Made by a program: the position numbers and the translations under genes. A DNA stretch of 64,000 bases from Robinsoniella peoriensis (GTDB taxonomy: Bacteria > Bacillota > Clostridia > Lachnospirales > Lachnospiraceae): assembly GCF_042680125.1 (NCBI RefSeq), contig NZ_JBHTNY010000006.1, one strand, 5' to 3'. The notes below the pieces were generated by a model. That model was not told the origin of the DNA. It did not search any database and saw only the letters and a program-made list of their open reading frames with translations. The stretch's first letter is position 1. Each line of letters starts with the position of its first letter. Positions 50,850 through 60,225 of this stretch are shown in pieces.

Positions 50850-52706
50850 ATGGGATTACGAAAGATAAGAAATCTGAAGTATCATTTGAAATACTCAATT
50901 ATTTTCTTTTTACTGTTGTTTTTTCTGCTTCCGTTACTGATACAAAACCTGGTGAATAAATCTGTATTTGAGAATATTTTAGAGAGTAAGATTTATAAAT
51001 TATCAGACCAGACGGCGGAAAGCCTTTCCTACAGTGTCAGCAATGCACTGCAGGCTCAATTTGATATTGTTAAAAGTGCGGCAAATAATACAGCAGTTCT
51101 AAATTATGTGTCCGGGGAGCAGGGGGGAACTACTCAGCAGCGTTATGCCGGGATATATTATGAAATCGTGAAAAATTCGGATGCCACAAAAAATGCATAT
51201 CCTTTTCATTATATTATTGTAAACCAGAACGGAGAATTCTTCACATCAGCATTTGCACTGAAGGAAGGTCAGTCAGATGCACGGGGGGTTGGATTTAGCA
51301 ATGATGAGACAGTGAAAGGGCTTTGGCACTCCTATACATTTGCCAATAAATTTTATGTTCATGATAATTACATTTTATCGAAGTCAGGCACACAGCTTTA
51401 CTGTGGTGCAAATCTTCTAAAAGCAGATAAACAGCTGGGGGTTATTGCTGTGGGGATGGATGCTTCCTATTTTGCAAAGCTATTGTCCAGAAGTTTATTT
51501 GGAGAAAACGGGTCTGTTTTTCTGATTGATGAAAAAGGAGAATGTCTGATTCAGGGGGATGAAAGTAAACTGCGGTACGAAGAACTTTCAGGGAACCTAA
51601 GGGAGAAACTGCTCTCCAATATGGGAAAAGAGGGATATCAGACATTCCTCTACCGTAACCAGACGTATATATTGTTTACCCATGCTGTAAAAGTTAAAGG
51701 GTGCAATACCGGATGGCAGATGGTCAATATTTCTCCCCAGAATGATCTGACCAGTGATCTCAGGTATATTAATCTGGTGAATTATATTATGATCTTACTT
51801 TGCGTGATCTGTATAACGATTCTGCTGTTTTTCTTCAGCAGGAAGATTTTTAAGCCGCTCAAGGTTTTAAACCAGATGACGAAAGAGATTGGAAAGGGAA
51901 ATCTGGATATAGAGCTGCCTGTGCAGACCTTAGGTGACAAAAATGAAATTGAGGGGCTGATGGAAGCATTTTCAGAAATGGCTGGGGATTTAAAAAACAG
52001 CATCGGTCAGATTAAAGAGCAGGAGCAGAATAAACACCAGATGGAAATGAAGATGCTGCAGGCACAGATTAAACCCCATTTTGTCCGGAATACCCTGAAC
52101 AGTATCCGGTGGATGGCGAAGCTAAAAGGAGCCGAAGGAATCAGCCGGAGTATCCTTGCTTTCTCCAATATGCTGGACTACAATTTTTCGGACAGCCGGA
52201 TATTTGTGACAGTAAAAGAAGAATTAAAATATGTAGAAGAATACCTTTATCTGCAGCAAATCCGGTTCCAGAACAAATTCAGTTATGAGATTGATGTGGA
52301 AAAAGAGATGATGGAGGGCATGATTTTAAAACTGCTGTTTCAGCCTGTGGTGGAAAATTCCATTAATCACGGCGTGCTGCCAAAAAGGGGAATCGGACGG
52401 ATTGTGATCAAAGGGCGGAGATGGGAAGATAACTATGTCTTTGAAATAACCGATGATGGTGTTGGAATGGAACAGGCACAGGTAGATACACTTCTGGATG
52501 AAAAAGAGAACTGGGAAAAAGCCCATGAGGAAGAAAATATTGCACTTTGGAATATCAATCAGAGAATGCAGATGCATTATGGAGGAAGCGCCGTTATAGA
52601 GATTCGCAGTGAACCCGGAAAAGGATGCGCAGTAACCATGGTATTTCCGGCAATAAGCAAAGGTGGGGATGAACATGAGCATGTTAAAAGTAATGATTGT
52701 GGATGA
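50850..52706 (+). CDS. Sensor histidine kinase, YesM/LytS type
   Basis: 618 aa. Membrane helices near 15-35 and 308-330 bracket an extracellular dCache-like sensor; a HAMP domain follows (about 330-385), a short coiled coil, the His_kinase domain with QAQIKPHFVRNTLNSIRWMA (phospho-acceptor H410), and HATPase motifs NSINHGVLP and DDGVGM. The usual PHFLYN is here PHFVRN. It senses a signal outside the cell, most likely a sugar, and phosphorylates the regulator whose gene overlaps its end by 32 bases. Confidence 0.93.
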   Translation: MGLRKIRNLKYHLKYSIIFFLLLFFLLPLLIQNLVNKSVFENILESKIYKLSDQTAESLSYSVSNALQAQFDIVKSAANNTAVLNYVSGEQGGTTQQRYAGIYYEIVKNSDATKNAYPFHYIIVNQNGEFFTSAFALKEGQSDARGVGFSNDETVKGLWHSYTFANKFYVHDNYILSKSGTQLYCGANLLKADKQLGVIAVGMDASYFAKLLSRSLFGENGSVFLIDEKGECLIQGDESKLRYEELSGNLREKLLSNMGKEGYQTFLYRNQTYILFTHAVKVKGCNTGWQMVNISPQNDLTSDLRYINLVNYIMILLCVICITILLFFFSRKIFKPLKVLNQMTKEIGKGNLDIELPVQTLGDKNEIEGLMEAFSEMAGDLKNSIGQIKEQEQNKHQMEMKMLQAQIKPHFVRNTLNSIRWMAKLKGAEGISRSILAFSNMLDYNFSDSRIFVTVKEELKYVEEYLYLQQIRFQNKFSYEIDVEKEMMEGMILKLLFQPVVENSINHGVLPKRGIGRIVIKGRRWEDNYVFEITDDGVGMEQAQVDTLLDEKENWEKAHEEENIALWNINQRMQMHYGGSAVIEIRSEPGKGCAVTMVFPAISKGGDEHEHVKSNDCG

Positions 52707-54237
52707 TGAAATATTAACCAGAATAGGGATGAGATCCATAATTCCCTGGGAAGAGTACGGTTTACAGGTAGTTGGGGAGGCAGAAGACGGAGAACAGGCC
52801 CTTGGGCTGGCAAAGGAAATTGTACCGGATATTGTGCTTGCGGATATTATGATGCCGAAAATGGATGGACTTATCTTTATCCGGGAATTGAAGCGGATAC
52901 AGCCTGACTGTAAATTTCTGATTCTAAGCTGCGTGGACGAGGTGTCATATCTGCAGGAGGCAATTAAGCTTGGGGTCAGCGGGTATATTTTAAAAAGTGC
53001 AATTGAGCCTCAGAATATGATGGAAGAAGTCACCAGAGTAATAGAAGAGATAAAAGCAGAACGGGTATGCGATGATACGGATATGGAAGAACACCGTTAT
53101 GTCAATGCCAATGCAGTTCTGGGAGAATATGCCAATCTGGTTCTCCGTGGATTTATTACGGATAAACAGGCGGTTCGGGAACGCTTTGAAAGTGCTTTTA
53201 TGAATCCCTGCGATGCGTCTGTTTTTCTGGTGTGCATTGAGATTCCCAAGGTTGAAATATTGAGTGCCGTCAAAGGGGTGGAGTATTCTGTAGCAGCGAT
53301 CTGCCAGAATATTATAGAAACCATGGCGGGAGGCAAGGTATTTTTAACGGACAGCACCAAGCTTTGGGCAGTGATTTCTTATCGTGAGGACGGGGTGCAG
53401 CTGCTTAAAGATATCTGTAACCGTCTGGAATTAACCATGTACCAATATCTGGACATGCATCTTTCTTTTGGAATTGTCCGGGTGGTAAAGGATGATTTTG
53501 ACCTGCCGAAATATTACGAACAGGCGGATATAGCCCTCAGCCAGCGGTTTTATAAGCCGCAGTGCAGATTCTGCTTTTTTGAAGATCTTCTGATTACCAG
53601 AGAAATTCAGGATAAAATCAAAAACTCCATGGAACGCTGCCGTTTCATAGACGATATGAACACCTTTGGAGAGGATGTAAGAAATCTCTATATGCTTTTA
53701 CAGGATTATCCGGTGATACCGGAAAAAGAATTAAAGGAAGCCATGAAGCAGACTATTGCGGTGCTTACTGCATTATCGGCACCGAATCAGGAGAGACAGA
53801 ATAAGCTCAAAGAAATGTTCTGCAAGATCATGGAGTGCGCAAGCTGTGAAGAGTTGTTCCGGTGTATGCAGGAATGGATCATAGGCTTTGATGAACTGGC
53901 GGTATGTGCAAACAGCGGAGACACCCTGATCGGGGAGGTCATCCGGTACATAAAGAACAATATAGGAGAGAAGCTAACACTGGGCGGCATTGCAAAACAG
54001 GTATATCTCAATCCGGATTATCTTTGTAAGCTTTTCAAGAAAAAGACCGGTGAAAATCTGATTGCATATATTCTGAAATATAAAATTTCGCTATCAAAAG
54101 AATACCTTAAAGAAGGGATGAGGATTACCCAGATCAGCGAATGTCTGGGCTTCTCTTCCGAGGGACATTTTATAACAACCTTCAAAAAGCTTTGCGGAAT
54201 CACACCGGGCGCATATATGAAGAAGATCCATAAATAA
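52675..54237 (+). CDS. Response regulator with AraC-type DNA-binding domain (YesN type)
   Basis: 520 aa from ATG 52675 (AAAGGTGGGG upstream; ATGs at 52669 and 52681 are alternatives). N-terminal receiver (VMIVDDEILTRIG, phospho-acceptor D57 in LADIMMPKMDG, GYILKSAIEPQNM), a long linker domain (about 130-410) and a C-terminal AraC HTH pair (NNIGEKLTLGGIAKQVYLNPDYLCKLFKKKTGENL; ITQISECLGFSSEGHFITTFKKLCGITPGAYMK). With the kinase upstream it probably activates the CUT1/GH4 operon that follows. Confidence 0.94.
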   Translation: MSMLKVMIVDDEILTRIGMRSIIPWEEYGLQVVGEAEDGEQALGLAKEIVPDIVLADIMMPKMDGLIFIRELKRIQPDCKFLILSCVDEVSYLQEAIKLGVSGYILKSAIEPQNMMEEVTRVIEEIKAERVCDDTDMEEHRYVNANAVLGEYANLVLRGFITDKQAVRERFESAFMNPCDASVFLVCIEIPKVEILSAVKGVEYSVAAICQNIIETMAGGKVFLTDSTKLWAVISYREDGVQLLKDICNRLELTMYQYLDMHLSFGIVRVVKDDFDLPKYYEQADIALSQRFYKPQCRFCFFEDLLITREIQDKIKNSMERCRFIDDMNTFGEDVRNLYMLLQDYPVIPEKELKEAMKQTIAVLTALSAPNQERQNKLKEMFCKIMECASCEELFRCMQEWIIGFDELAVCANSGDTLIGEVIRYIKNNIGEKLTLGGIAKQVYLNPDYLCKLFKKKTGENLIAYILKYKISLSKEYLKEGMRITQISECLGFSSEGHFITTFKKLCGITPGAYMKKIHK

Positions 54238-54407
54238 GCGGGTATAGCAGTAAAGTAATTGTTTGCTAAGCAGGAGCGTGTCAGATAATTCCAAGATGTT
54301 GTTCTGATTACAAAATATGGCGGTATAAATCAGCACAAAAAGAAAAAAAGCCCTGCAAATCCCATGCCGCAGGTCAAGATCCTGTAGGAACGCATCAATC
54401 TGTTTCA

Positions 54408-54436
54408 TTGTCTTTTTTCAGGTAAAATCTTACAAT
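54408..54436 (+). promoter_or_regulatory. Promoter of the CUT1 importer / GH4 operon
   Basis: TTGTCT (54408-54413), 17-base spacer, TACAAT (54431-54436). The 255-base gap 54238-54492 also holds a GAGCGTGTCAGATAATTCC stretch like the start of the 6021 element, and no gene. Confidence 0.6.
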
Positions 54437-54492
54437 AATAGTACAACAGGAACAAGCCGGATGAAACTTAAAACCAGTAAAGGGGGATTTTC

Positions 54493-55935
54493 ATGAAGAA
54501 GAGAAGAAACAGATTTATGGCACTTGGAATGGCAGCGGCTCTGGGGCTGATGATGGCGGGATGCCAGAGTACACAGGAGTCGTCAAAACAGACGGATGCA
54601 TCAGCACCTGTCAGTGAAAGCAAGAGGCAGGAGGAAGAACAGGTAAAAACGGAAGAAAAGAAAACGGAGCAAACCGGGGAAACCGAGAAAACGGAGAAAG
54701 AAGCAAAAACAGAGGAAACAGTTTTGAGTATCTGGCTGGCGACTTATATTTCAGATGAAGATAAGAAAAAGCCTCAGGAAGAGTGGCCGATTACAGAGAT
54801 CTGCAATGAGTTCGAAAAGCAAAATCCGGGTGTCAGGGTAGAGATTACACTGCTTCCAGACCAGGGGGCGGCACATCAGTCTTATAAAGCCGCAGCATTG
54901 GCAAAAAGCGGTCCGGATATCATTAACCTGTGGTCGGGACAGCCGATCTTTGCTTTAAAAGATGTGGTGCTGGATATTTCCGATATGATTCCACCGGAAG
55001 ATAAGGAAAATCTGATGGGGTGGGATGTGGTTACGGAAGATTTTAAAGAAGGCGGAAAGATACTGGGCTATCCCGCAGCAGGATCGGAAATATGTGGATT
55101 TATCTATAATACGGATATTATGAAACAGGCAGGTGTGGATCTGGAAGGCAATCCGCCAAAAACAGTAGATGAATTTCTTACAATGCTGCAGAAAGTAAAA
55201 GATGCCGGAATTCTTCCGATAATTGCAGATTCGGCAGGGGTAAACTCCTTGTTTACCATGGATATGGCAACCTGGTGGGTGCAAAAGACCAGTAATGAAG
55301 ATATTGCGGCAGAAAGCAAGGGAGAAAAGAAATTCTCCGATGACGAAAACTTTAAAAATGCTTTCCGAGTTACCCAGGATATGTTCCAGAAAGGATATGT
55401 CAACGAGGATTATGCCAGTTCGCAGGATGCTTTATCCAGATTCCTGAAAGGAGATGCTGCGATGCTTGGGGGTGTGACTACCGGTATCCTCCAGGTAGTG
55501 CGGGAATCCCTTGGAAATGATAAGGCTGGATTTTATACACTGCCGGATTATGACGGTAATGTCCTGAAAAGCAATACGGCAATTGGCGGCTCCGGACAGG
55601 TACTGGCAGTTGCAAATTACTGTCCCAATCCCGAATTGGCAGTAAAATTCTGTTCTTTCTTAAGCAACAAACAAAACCATCTGAAGCTGCTGCAAAATTA
55701 TCCGATGCTTCCGCTGAGAAAGGATATTACGTTAAAAGAGCTTGGCTGGGAAGGGGACAGTGTGATGGAAAAACTTTATGATATAGCCCAGAATTATTCC
55801 TACTGGACAGATAACAGTATGGTGCCGGACATTGCAAATGAATGTTTCTCTCTGGGCACGCTTGCGGTTACAGGTAAAATGACGCCGGATGAACTGGCGC
55901 AGAAGCTGGATGAAAAAGTGCAGGAGCTCCAGTAA
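54493..55935 (+). CDS. CUT1 sugar ABC transporter substrate-binding lipoprotein
   Basis: 480 aa. Signal peptide with lipobox MMAGC (Cys near 23), a Glu/Lys/Thr-rich linker (about 25-75), then a family-1 extracellular binding domain: LSIWLATYISDEDKK, EFEKQNPGVRVEITLLPDQG, AALAKSGPDIINLWSGQP, GYPAAGSEICGFIYNTDIMKQAG, FLKGDAAMLGGVTTG and AVANYCPNPELAVKFCSFL. It would capture an oligosaccharide for the permeases that follow. Confidence 0.94.
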   Translation: MKKRRNRFMALGMAAALGLMMAGCQSTQESSKQTDASAPVSESKRQEEEQVKTEEKKTEQTGETEKTEKEAKTEETVLSIWLATYISDEDKKKPQEEWPITEICNEFEKQNPGVRVEITLLPDQGAAHQSYKAAALAKSGPDIINLWSGQPIFALKDVVLDISDMIPPEDKENLMGWDVVTEDFKEGGKILGYPAAGSEICGFIYNTDIMKQAGVDLEGNPPKTVDEFLTMLQKVKDAGILPIIADSAGVNSLFTMDMATWWVQKTSNEDIAAESKGEKKFSDDENFKNAFRVTQDMFQKGYVNEDYASSQDALSRFLKGDAAMLGGVTTGILQVVRESLGNDKAGFYTLPDYDGNVLKSNTAIGGSGQVLAVANYCPNPELAVKFCSFLSNKQNHLKLLQNYPMLPLRKDITLKELGWEGDSVMEKLYDIAQNYSYWTDNSMVPDIANECFSLGTLAVTGKMTPDELAQKLDEKVQELQ

Positions 55936-55973
55936 ACGGAGGCTCCGGCATGTGAACGGGGAGGAGCCGGGAC

Positions 55974-56870
55974 ATGAAGAAAAGAAGATTCTGTCATAGA
56001 GAAGCACTTCAGGGATGGCTTTCCATATTGCCGGTGTTAATTATTTTAGTTGCTGTCAGGGGAATACCCGTGGCAGCAGCTGTTATAAAAAGTTTTACAA
56101 ATTGGGACGGAATGTTTAAATCTGATTTTGTGGGACTGAAAAATTATATCCAGATTTTGGGACACGGGGAATTTTGGGGGCTTTTCAGGAACAATCTGGT
56201 GCTTTTGATATACATACCAATCCAGATCTTTATCGGGGTTGTGGTTGCTGTTTTACTATATGAAGAAGTGAAGGGATGGAAGATATTCCGTACAATTTAC
56301 TATATCCCGCAGGTAGTATCTTCCTTGATTGTTGGATTTTTGTTTGCTATCTTTTTTGGATTTAACGGACCGATCAATACCTTATTCCGGGCGGTTGGGA
56401 TGGACGGACTGGCAATCGAATGGCTGGGACAGGCTTCCAGCGGGTTGGGTGTCATTATTTTTTGCCTGGTATGGATTAATATCGGATGGCAGGGAATGCT
56501 GGTGCTGGGCGGTCTGGCATCTGTTTCACCGGATATTTATGAAGCGGCGAGACTGGATGGTGCAGGCTACTGGCAGAAATTATTCCTGGTCACCCTGCCG
56601 CTTCTGCGCAGAACCATAGAATATTCCATTATGGTATCGGTAATCTGGTCTTTTACCAGCTTGTTTCCGCTGATCTATTCCCTTACCAGGGGAGGTCCGG
56701 GAACCGAGACCATGACAATTGATTATATGATTTACCAGAAATCTTTTGTAAGCGGAAGCCAAATGGGATATTCCTGCGCAATGTCCGTCATCCTATTAAT
56801 CATTATTTTGATCTTTACGGCGGTTCAACAGGGAATTTCACAGAAAAAAGAAAGGGAGGAGGGAGCTTAG
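55974..56870 (+). CDS. CUT1 sugar ABC transporter permease (MalF/UgpA type)
   Basis: 298 aa with six membrane helices. Binding-protein-dependent permease motif EAARLDGAGYWQKLFLVTLPLL (EAA loop) near 190-210; YIPQVVSSLIVGFLFAIFF; SFTNWDGMFKSDFVGLKNY near 36. Its stop overlaps the GTG start of the next permease. Confidence 0.94.
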   Translation: MKKRRFCHREALQGWLSILPVLIILVAVRGIPVAAAVIKSFTNWDGMFKSDFVGLKNYIQILGHGEFWGLFRNNLVLLIYIPIQIFIGVVVAVLLYEEVKGWKIFRTIYYIPQVVSSLIVGFLFAIFFGFNGPINTLFRAVGMDGLAIEWLGQASSGLGVIIFCLVWINIGWQGMLVLGGLASVSPDIYEAARLDGAGYWQKLFLVTLPLLRRTIEYSIMVSVIWSFTSLFPLIYSLTRGGPGTETMTIDYMIYQKSFVSGSQMGYSCAMSVILLIIILIFTAVQQGISQKKEREEGA

Positions 56871-57697
56871 TGAAAAAAATAAAGTGGTCTAAAATATTGG
56901 TATTTACCGCACTCTGCCTGATGTCCCTTACCTTTTTATATCCCCTGATTTTTATGACAATGACTGCCATGAAGTCAGGAGCCGAGTATCTGGCTGACCC
57001 TTTTGCGCTGCCAAAGTCAATAAACCTGGATAATTTTGAGGCGCTGATTTCCAGATTCAAGATTATGAAGAATTTTCTGAATACCTTTATCGTCGTGGGT
57101 GCCAGCGTGGTTCTGATTACCATCTTTTCCGTATTTGCCAGCTATGCGTTTACCAAACTCCGGTTCCGGGGAAGAAACGTGATGTTTTTAATTATTATCG
57201 CTACCATGTTTATTCCCGCACAGGTTACCATGATTCCAATGTATGTTATATTTGCAAAGTTTAAATTAGTAGATACCTATACTGGAGTTGTATTATCCTA
57301 TCTGGCGATGGGGCTTCCCAGTACGATTATGCTGATGACTACCTGCTTTCGGGGGATCGATAAGGAAGTCATGGAAGCTGCTAAAATTGACGGTGCCGGT
57401 TATTTTGGATTAGTGGCGAATGTAATTGTCCCTATGGGAATTGCCGGGGTTGCCATGTCTGTCATTACAAACTTCATCGGCTATTGGAATGATCTGTTTA
57501 CTCCGATGATCTTGTTAAAATCTATGGATAAAAGAACAGTTATGGTTGCACTGTCATCCCTTATGGCTGACCGGACTTCGGTTGACCCCACTTTTCAGAT
57601 GACGGGGCTTTTAATCAGTGTAATACCCACACTGATCATTTATCTGCTCTTCCAGAAGTATATGACAAAAGGACTGACGGCAGGTGCTATTAAATAA
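56870..57697 (+). CDS. CUT1 sugar ABC transporter permease (MalG/UgpE type)
   Basis: 275 aa from GTG 56870, AAAGGGAGGAGGGAG upstream. Six helices; EAA loop MEAAKIDGAGYFGLVANVIVPM near 165-185; ADPFALPKSINLDNFEAL near 42; C-terminus LLFQKYMTKGLTAGAIK is typical of the family. No ATPase gene is next to it, so the importer must use an MsmK/MsiK-like shared ATPase. Confidence 0.95.
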   Translation: MKKIKWSKILVFTALCLMSLTFLYPLIFMTMTAMKSGAEYLADPFALPKSINLDNFEALISRFKIMKNFLNTFIVVGASVVLITIFSVFASYAFTKLRFRGRNVMFLIIIATMFIPAQVTMIPMYVIFAKFKLVDTYTGVVLSYLAMGLPSTIMLMTTCFRGIDKEVMEAAKIDGAGYFGLVANVIVPMGIAGVAMSVITNFIGYWNDLFTPMILLKSMDKRTVMVALSSLMADRTSVDPTFQMTGLLISVIPTLIIYLLFQKYMTKGLTAGAIK

Positions 57698-57751
57698 AAA
57701 AGATGAGCCGGCCTATGCGGGCAGCAGGCTATGAATACAGGAGGATAAGAA

Positions 57752-59098
57752 ATGAGTGTGAAAATCAGTTTAATCGGCGCAGGTTCCGGAATTTTTTCTA
57801 TAAATTTGATTAAGGATTTGTGCCTTAATAAAAATCTATCAGACAGTTGGATCTGCCTGATGGATATAAATGAGGGCAGGCTGGATGACATTTACCGGAT
57901 GTGTGTACGGTATGCAGCGGAAGCAGGCACTGCACTTAAGATTACCAGAACGACGAATCGTTTAGAGTGCCTTAAGGATGCGGACTTTGTGGTTAATACA
58001 GCACTGGCAGGAGGTTACGAAAGGCTGAAAGAGGGGTGGAAGCTTGCCAAGAAATGGGGCTACCGGTTTGGAGGAAGTTTTCACATCGTACATGATGAGT
58101 CCTTCTGGGTAAACTTTTATCAGTTGAGGCTGATGGAAGATATTTATCAGGATATGCAGAAGGTGTGTCCGGATTCATGGTACATTATGGTTTCCAATCC
58201 GGTGATGGGAGGAGTGACCTATCTGACCCGGAAATACAAAGGAATAAAACTGGCAGGTATGTGCCATGGCTACGGTGGTGTATACCGGCTTTGCGAACTG
58301 CTGGGGCTGGAACGGGAAAATGTTACCTTTCAAGTTCCGGGCATTAACCATTTTGTGTGGCTGAACAGCTTCTGCTATAAAGGCCGGGATGCCTATCCGC
58401 TTCTGGATCAGTGGATTGAAGAAAAATCAGAGGATTATTTTAAAACTTGCAGATACAGTGATGATTTTGGGCCGAAAGCGATTGATCTGTATAAGAAATA
58501 TGGAATCATGCCTATTGGGGATACCTGTACTCCGGGCGGAGGCAGTTGGGGATACTGGTATCATACCGACGGGGAAGTACAGGAGGTCTGGAAAGAAGAT
58601 CCCGATCTTTTTTATGATGAATATTTTAAGATTTCCCAAAAGCATGTGGATGACATACACAGGGCAGCCTGCGACGAGTCCATTCGTATGATGGAATTAT
58701 TTTCCAAAGTACCTTCGGATGAGCCAATGATACCCTTAATGGAAGCATTGGCGTGCGATGTTGAGCGGGTGGTCATTGTGAATATACCAAATGACTTTAC
58801 CTATGTGGAGGGAGTGCCGGAAGATTTTGAAGTGGAAATACCGGCATTGGTATCCGGGAGAGGGATTCAGGGTATCCACACGCTGCCACTTCCCAAAATG
58901 GTACAAAGTCATATGAAAAGAGACCGCATTGCGTCCGTAGAGATGGAGCTGGAGGCTTATGATAAAGGGAGCAGGGAGCTGCTGGTAGAATTGATTATGA
59001 TGGATCCTTTCACAAAGTCCAGAAATCAGGCGGAAGGATTTTTAAATGAATTATTGGAGCTTCCATTTTTAGAGGAAATGAAACAGTATTATAAATGA
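57752..59098 (+). CDS. GH4 glycosidase, CHGx subtype (alpha-glucuronidase/galacturonidase-like)
   Basis: 448 aa. NAD-binding start ISLIGAGSGIFSINLIKDL, SNPVMGGV (148-155), the metal/catalytic motif CHGY (171-174) and GINHFVWL (from 197). GH4 enzymes use NAD+ and Mn2+ in a redox-elimination mechanism. The tetrapeptide after the first Cys helps predict specificity: CHGx is the pattern reported for alpha-glucuronidases/galacturonidases, whereas CNxP goes with 6-phospho-glycosides, so an unphosphorylated uronide is likely. Fits with an ABC (not PTS) importer directly upstream. Ribosome binding site AGGAGG. Confidence 0.88.
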   Translation: MSVKISLIGAGSGIFSINLIKDLCLNKNLSDSWICLMDINEGRLDDIYRMCVRYAAEAGTALKITRTTNRLECLKDADFVVNTALAGGYERLKEGWKLAKKWGYRFGGSFHIVHDESFWVNFYQLRLMEDIYQDMQKVCPDSWYIMVSNPVMGGVTYLTRKYKGIKLAGMCHGYGGVYRLCELLGLERENVTFQVPGINHFVWLNSFCYKGRDAYPLLDQWIEEKSEDYFKTCRYSDDFGPKAIDLYKKYGIMPIGDTCTPGGGSWGYWYHTDGEVQEVWKEDPDLFYDEYFKISQKHVDDIHRAACDESIRMMELFSKVPSDEPMIPLMEALACDVERVVIVNIPNDFTYVEGVPEDFEVEIPALVSGRGIQGIHTLPLPKMVQSHMKRDRIASVEMELEAYDKGSRELLVELIMMDPFTKSRNQAEGFLNELLELPFLEEMKQYYK

Positions 59099-59099
59099 A

Positions 59100-59157
59100 A
59101 AAAAGCAGACAAGCCGGAGTTTTAAAATAATCGAAATCCAAAGCTTGCCTGCTTTTT
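59100..59157. terminator. Bidirectional terminator between GH4 and DeoR genes
   Basis: AAAAAGCAGACAAGC (59100-59114) pairs with GCTTGCCTGCTTTTT (59143-59157), one mismatch, with A- and T-runs at both ends. Confidence 0.85.
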
Positions 59158-59168
59158 ACCTGCTTTTT

Positions 59169-59945
59169 TCAGGCAGGACAGATATCAATACCCTTCAGTC
59201 GCACCGTCTCCAAAAATTCCGGATCCGCTGTCCTTCCAGTGATAATGCAGTCAGCCTGGTCTAAGGATGCATAGCTTAAAAAGGAACGCTTTCCAAGCTT
59301 CCCGGCATCGGTCATGACAATTGTCTGTTCGGAGCGGGAGATTGCCAGTTCTGCCATAAGTGCCGTATCGGAGTCGGTAGCCATCAGGCCCTCTTCCAGA
59401 GAAATGCCGTCAGCGCCGATAAAGCATTTGGTGAAATTAAAATGACTGATAAATTTGTTGCTGGCATAGCCGGCAAAGTCCATGCGTTTCTGGCGGTATT
59501 CTCCTCCGATCAGAATAACGCGGCAAACCGGGGATAGAATCTGAAGGTTAGCCAGGGAATTAGTAAAAACCGTCAGATCCTTGATTTCTTCGGCTTCCAG
59601 CTTCTGGGCAAGTGCCTGGCACAGATAATACAGGGTGGTGCCGGAATCGAAAAAAAGGATATCAGAATCCTGAATATAGCGGAGTCCGCATACGGCAATC
59701 GCCTCTTTTTCCTCCTGATGGCTTTCAATCAGGCGGTCGAAAGAATATTCGCCGGGGGTTTTATTGGCAAGCTGTATTCCGCCATATCTGCGAATCACTT
59801 TTTGTTCCTGCTCCAGTTCGCTAAACAGCCTCCTCACGGTAGATTCGGATACATCTAAAAGTTCCATAGCTTCTATGGTGGTCAGGCGCTGCCTGATTTT
59901 CAGTATATTTAAAATGGTTTCAGTTCGTTGTGTCTGTTTGCTCAT
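59169..59945 (-). CDS. DeoR-family transcriptional regulator
   Basis: 258 aa from ATG 59945 with AAGGAGG 7 bases upstream; an upstream extension to 59978 has no site. N-terminal HTH with LTTIEAMELLDVSESTVRRLFSELE and VIRRYGGIQL; C-terminal DeoR sensor domain (FFDSGTTLYYLCQAL, LIGGEYRQKRMDFAG, FIGADGISLEEGLMATDSDTALMAELAI, TDAGKLGKRSF), which normally binds a sugar phosphate. It is divergent from the aminotransferase operon, and repeats of TGAAAGAAAC at that promoter and before the kinase at 46958 are its likely operators. Confidence 0.94.
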   Translation of the reverse strand: MSKQTQRTETILNILKIRQRLTTIEAMELLDVSESTVRRLFSELEQEQKVIRRYGGIQLANKTPGEYSFDRLIESHQEEKEAIAVCGLRYIQDSDILFFDSGTTLYYLCQALAQKLEAEEIKDLTVFTNSLANLQILSPVCRVILIGGEYRQKRMDFAGYASNKFISHFNFTKCFIGADGISLEEGLMATDSDTALMAELAISRSEQTIVMTDAGKLGKRSFLSYASLDQADCIITGRTADPEFLETVRLKGIDICPA

Positions 59946-60097
59946 AAGAAACCTCCTTTTCATTTTTGTCTGAAGCAAGTAGAGCGTCAGGCTAGTACGT
60001 CAGGCTAGAACCTGTTTCCGTACTGCCTGTTTGCTCTGGAATTTCTTATCTTTAGTTATAGTATAAAAAGAATGATCTGTCAATGAATATCCCGAAT

Positions 60098-60171
60098 AAT
60101 TGAACGAAAAAACAATAAAATGAAAGAAACAATCAAAAATAGTTGACAAAATGAAAGAAACGTTATATTAT
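60098..60171 (+). promoter_or_regulatory. DeoR-type operators and promoter of the aminotransferase operon
   Basis: AAATGAAAGAAAC occurs at 60118-60130 and 60149-60161 (31 bases apart, three helical turns), with a weaker TGAACGAAAAAAC at 60101-60113. Promoter TTGACA (60143-60148), 17-base spacer, TATTAT (60166-60171); the third repeat lies in the spacer, so binding would block RNA polymerase. Confidence 0.75.
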
Positions 60172-60225
60172 GAAGTGGAAGAAAGGGATGTACAAACCAC
60201 ATATAATGTAAAGGAGGATTTTATT

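Noticed and set aside
59985..60010. Tandem duplication CGTCAGGCTAGTA / CGTCAGGCTAGAA as operator
   Set aside because: Only two 13-base copies in the DeoR gene leader, not found at the other candidate DeoR-regulated promoter; likely a local slippage duplication.
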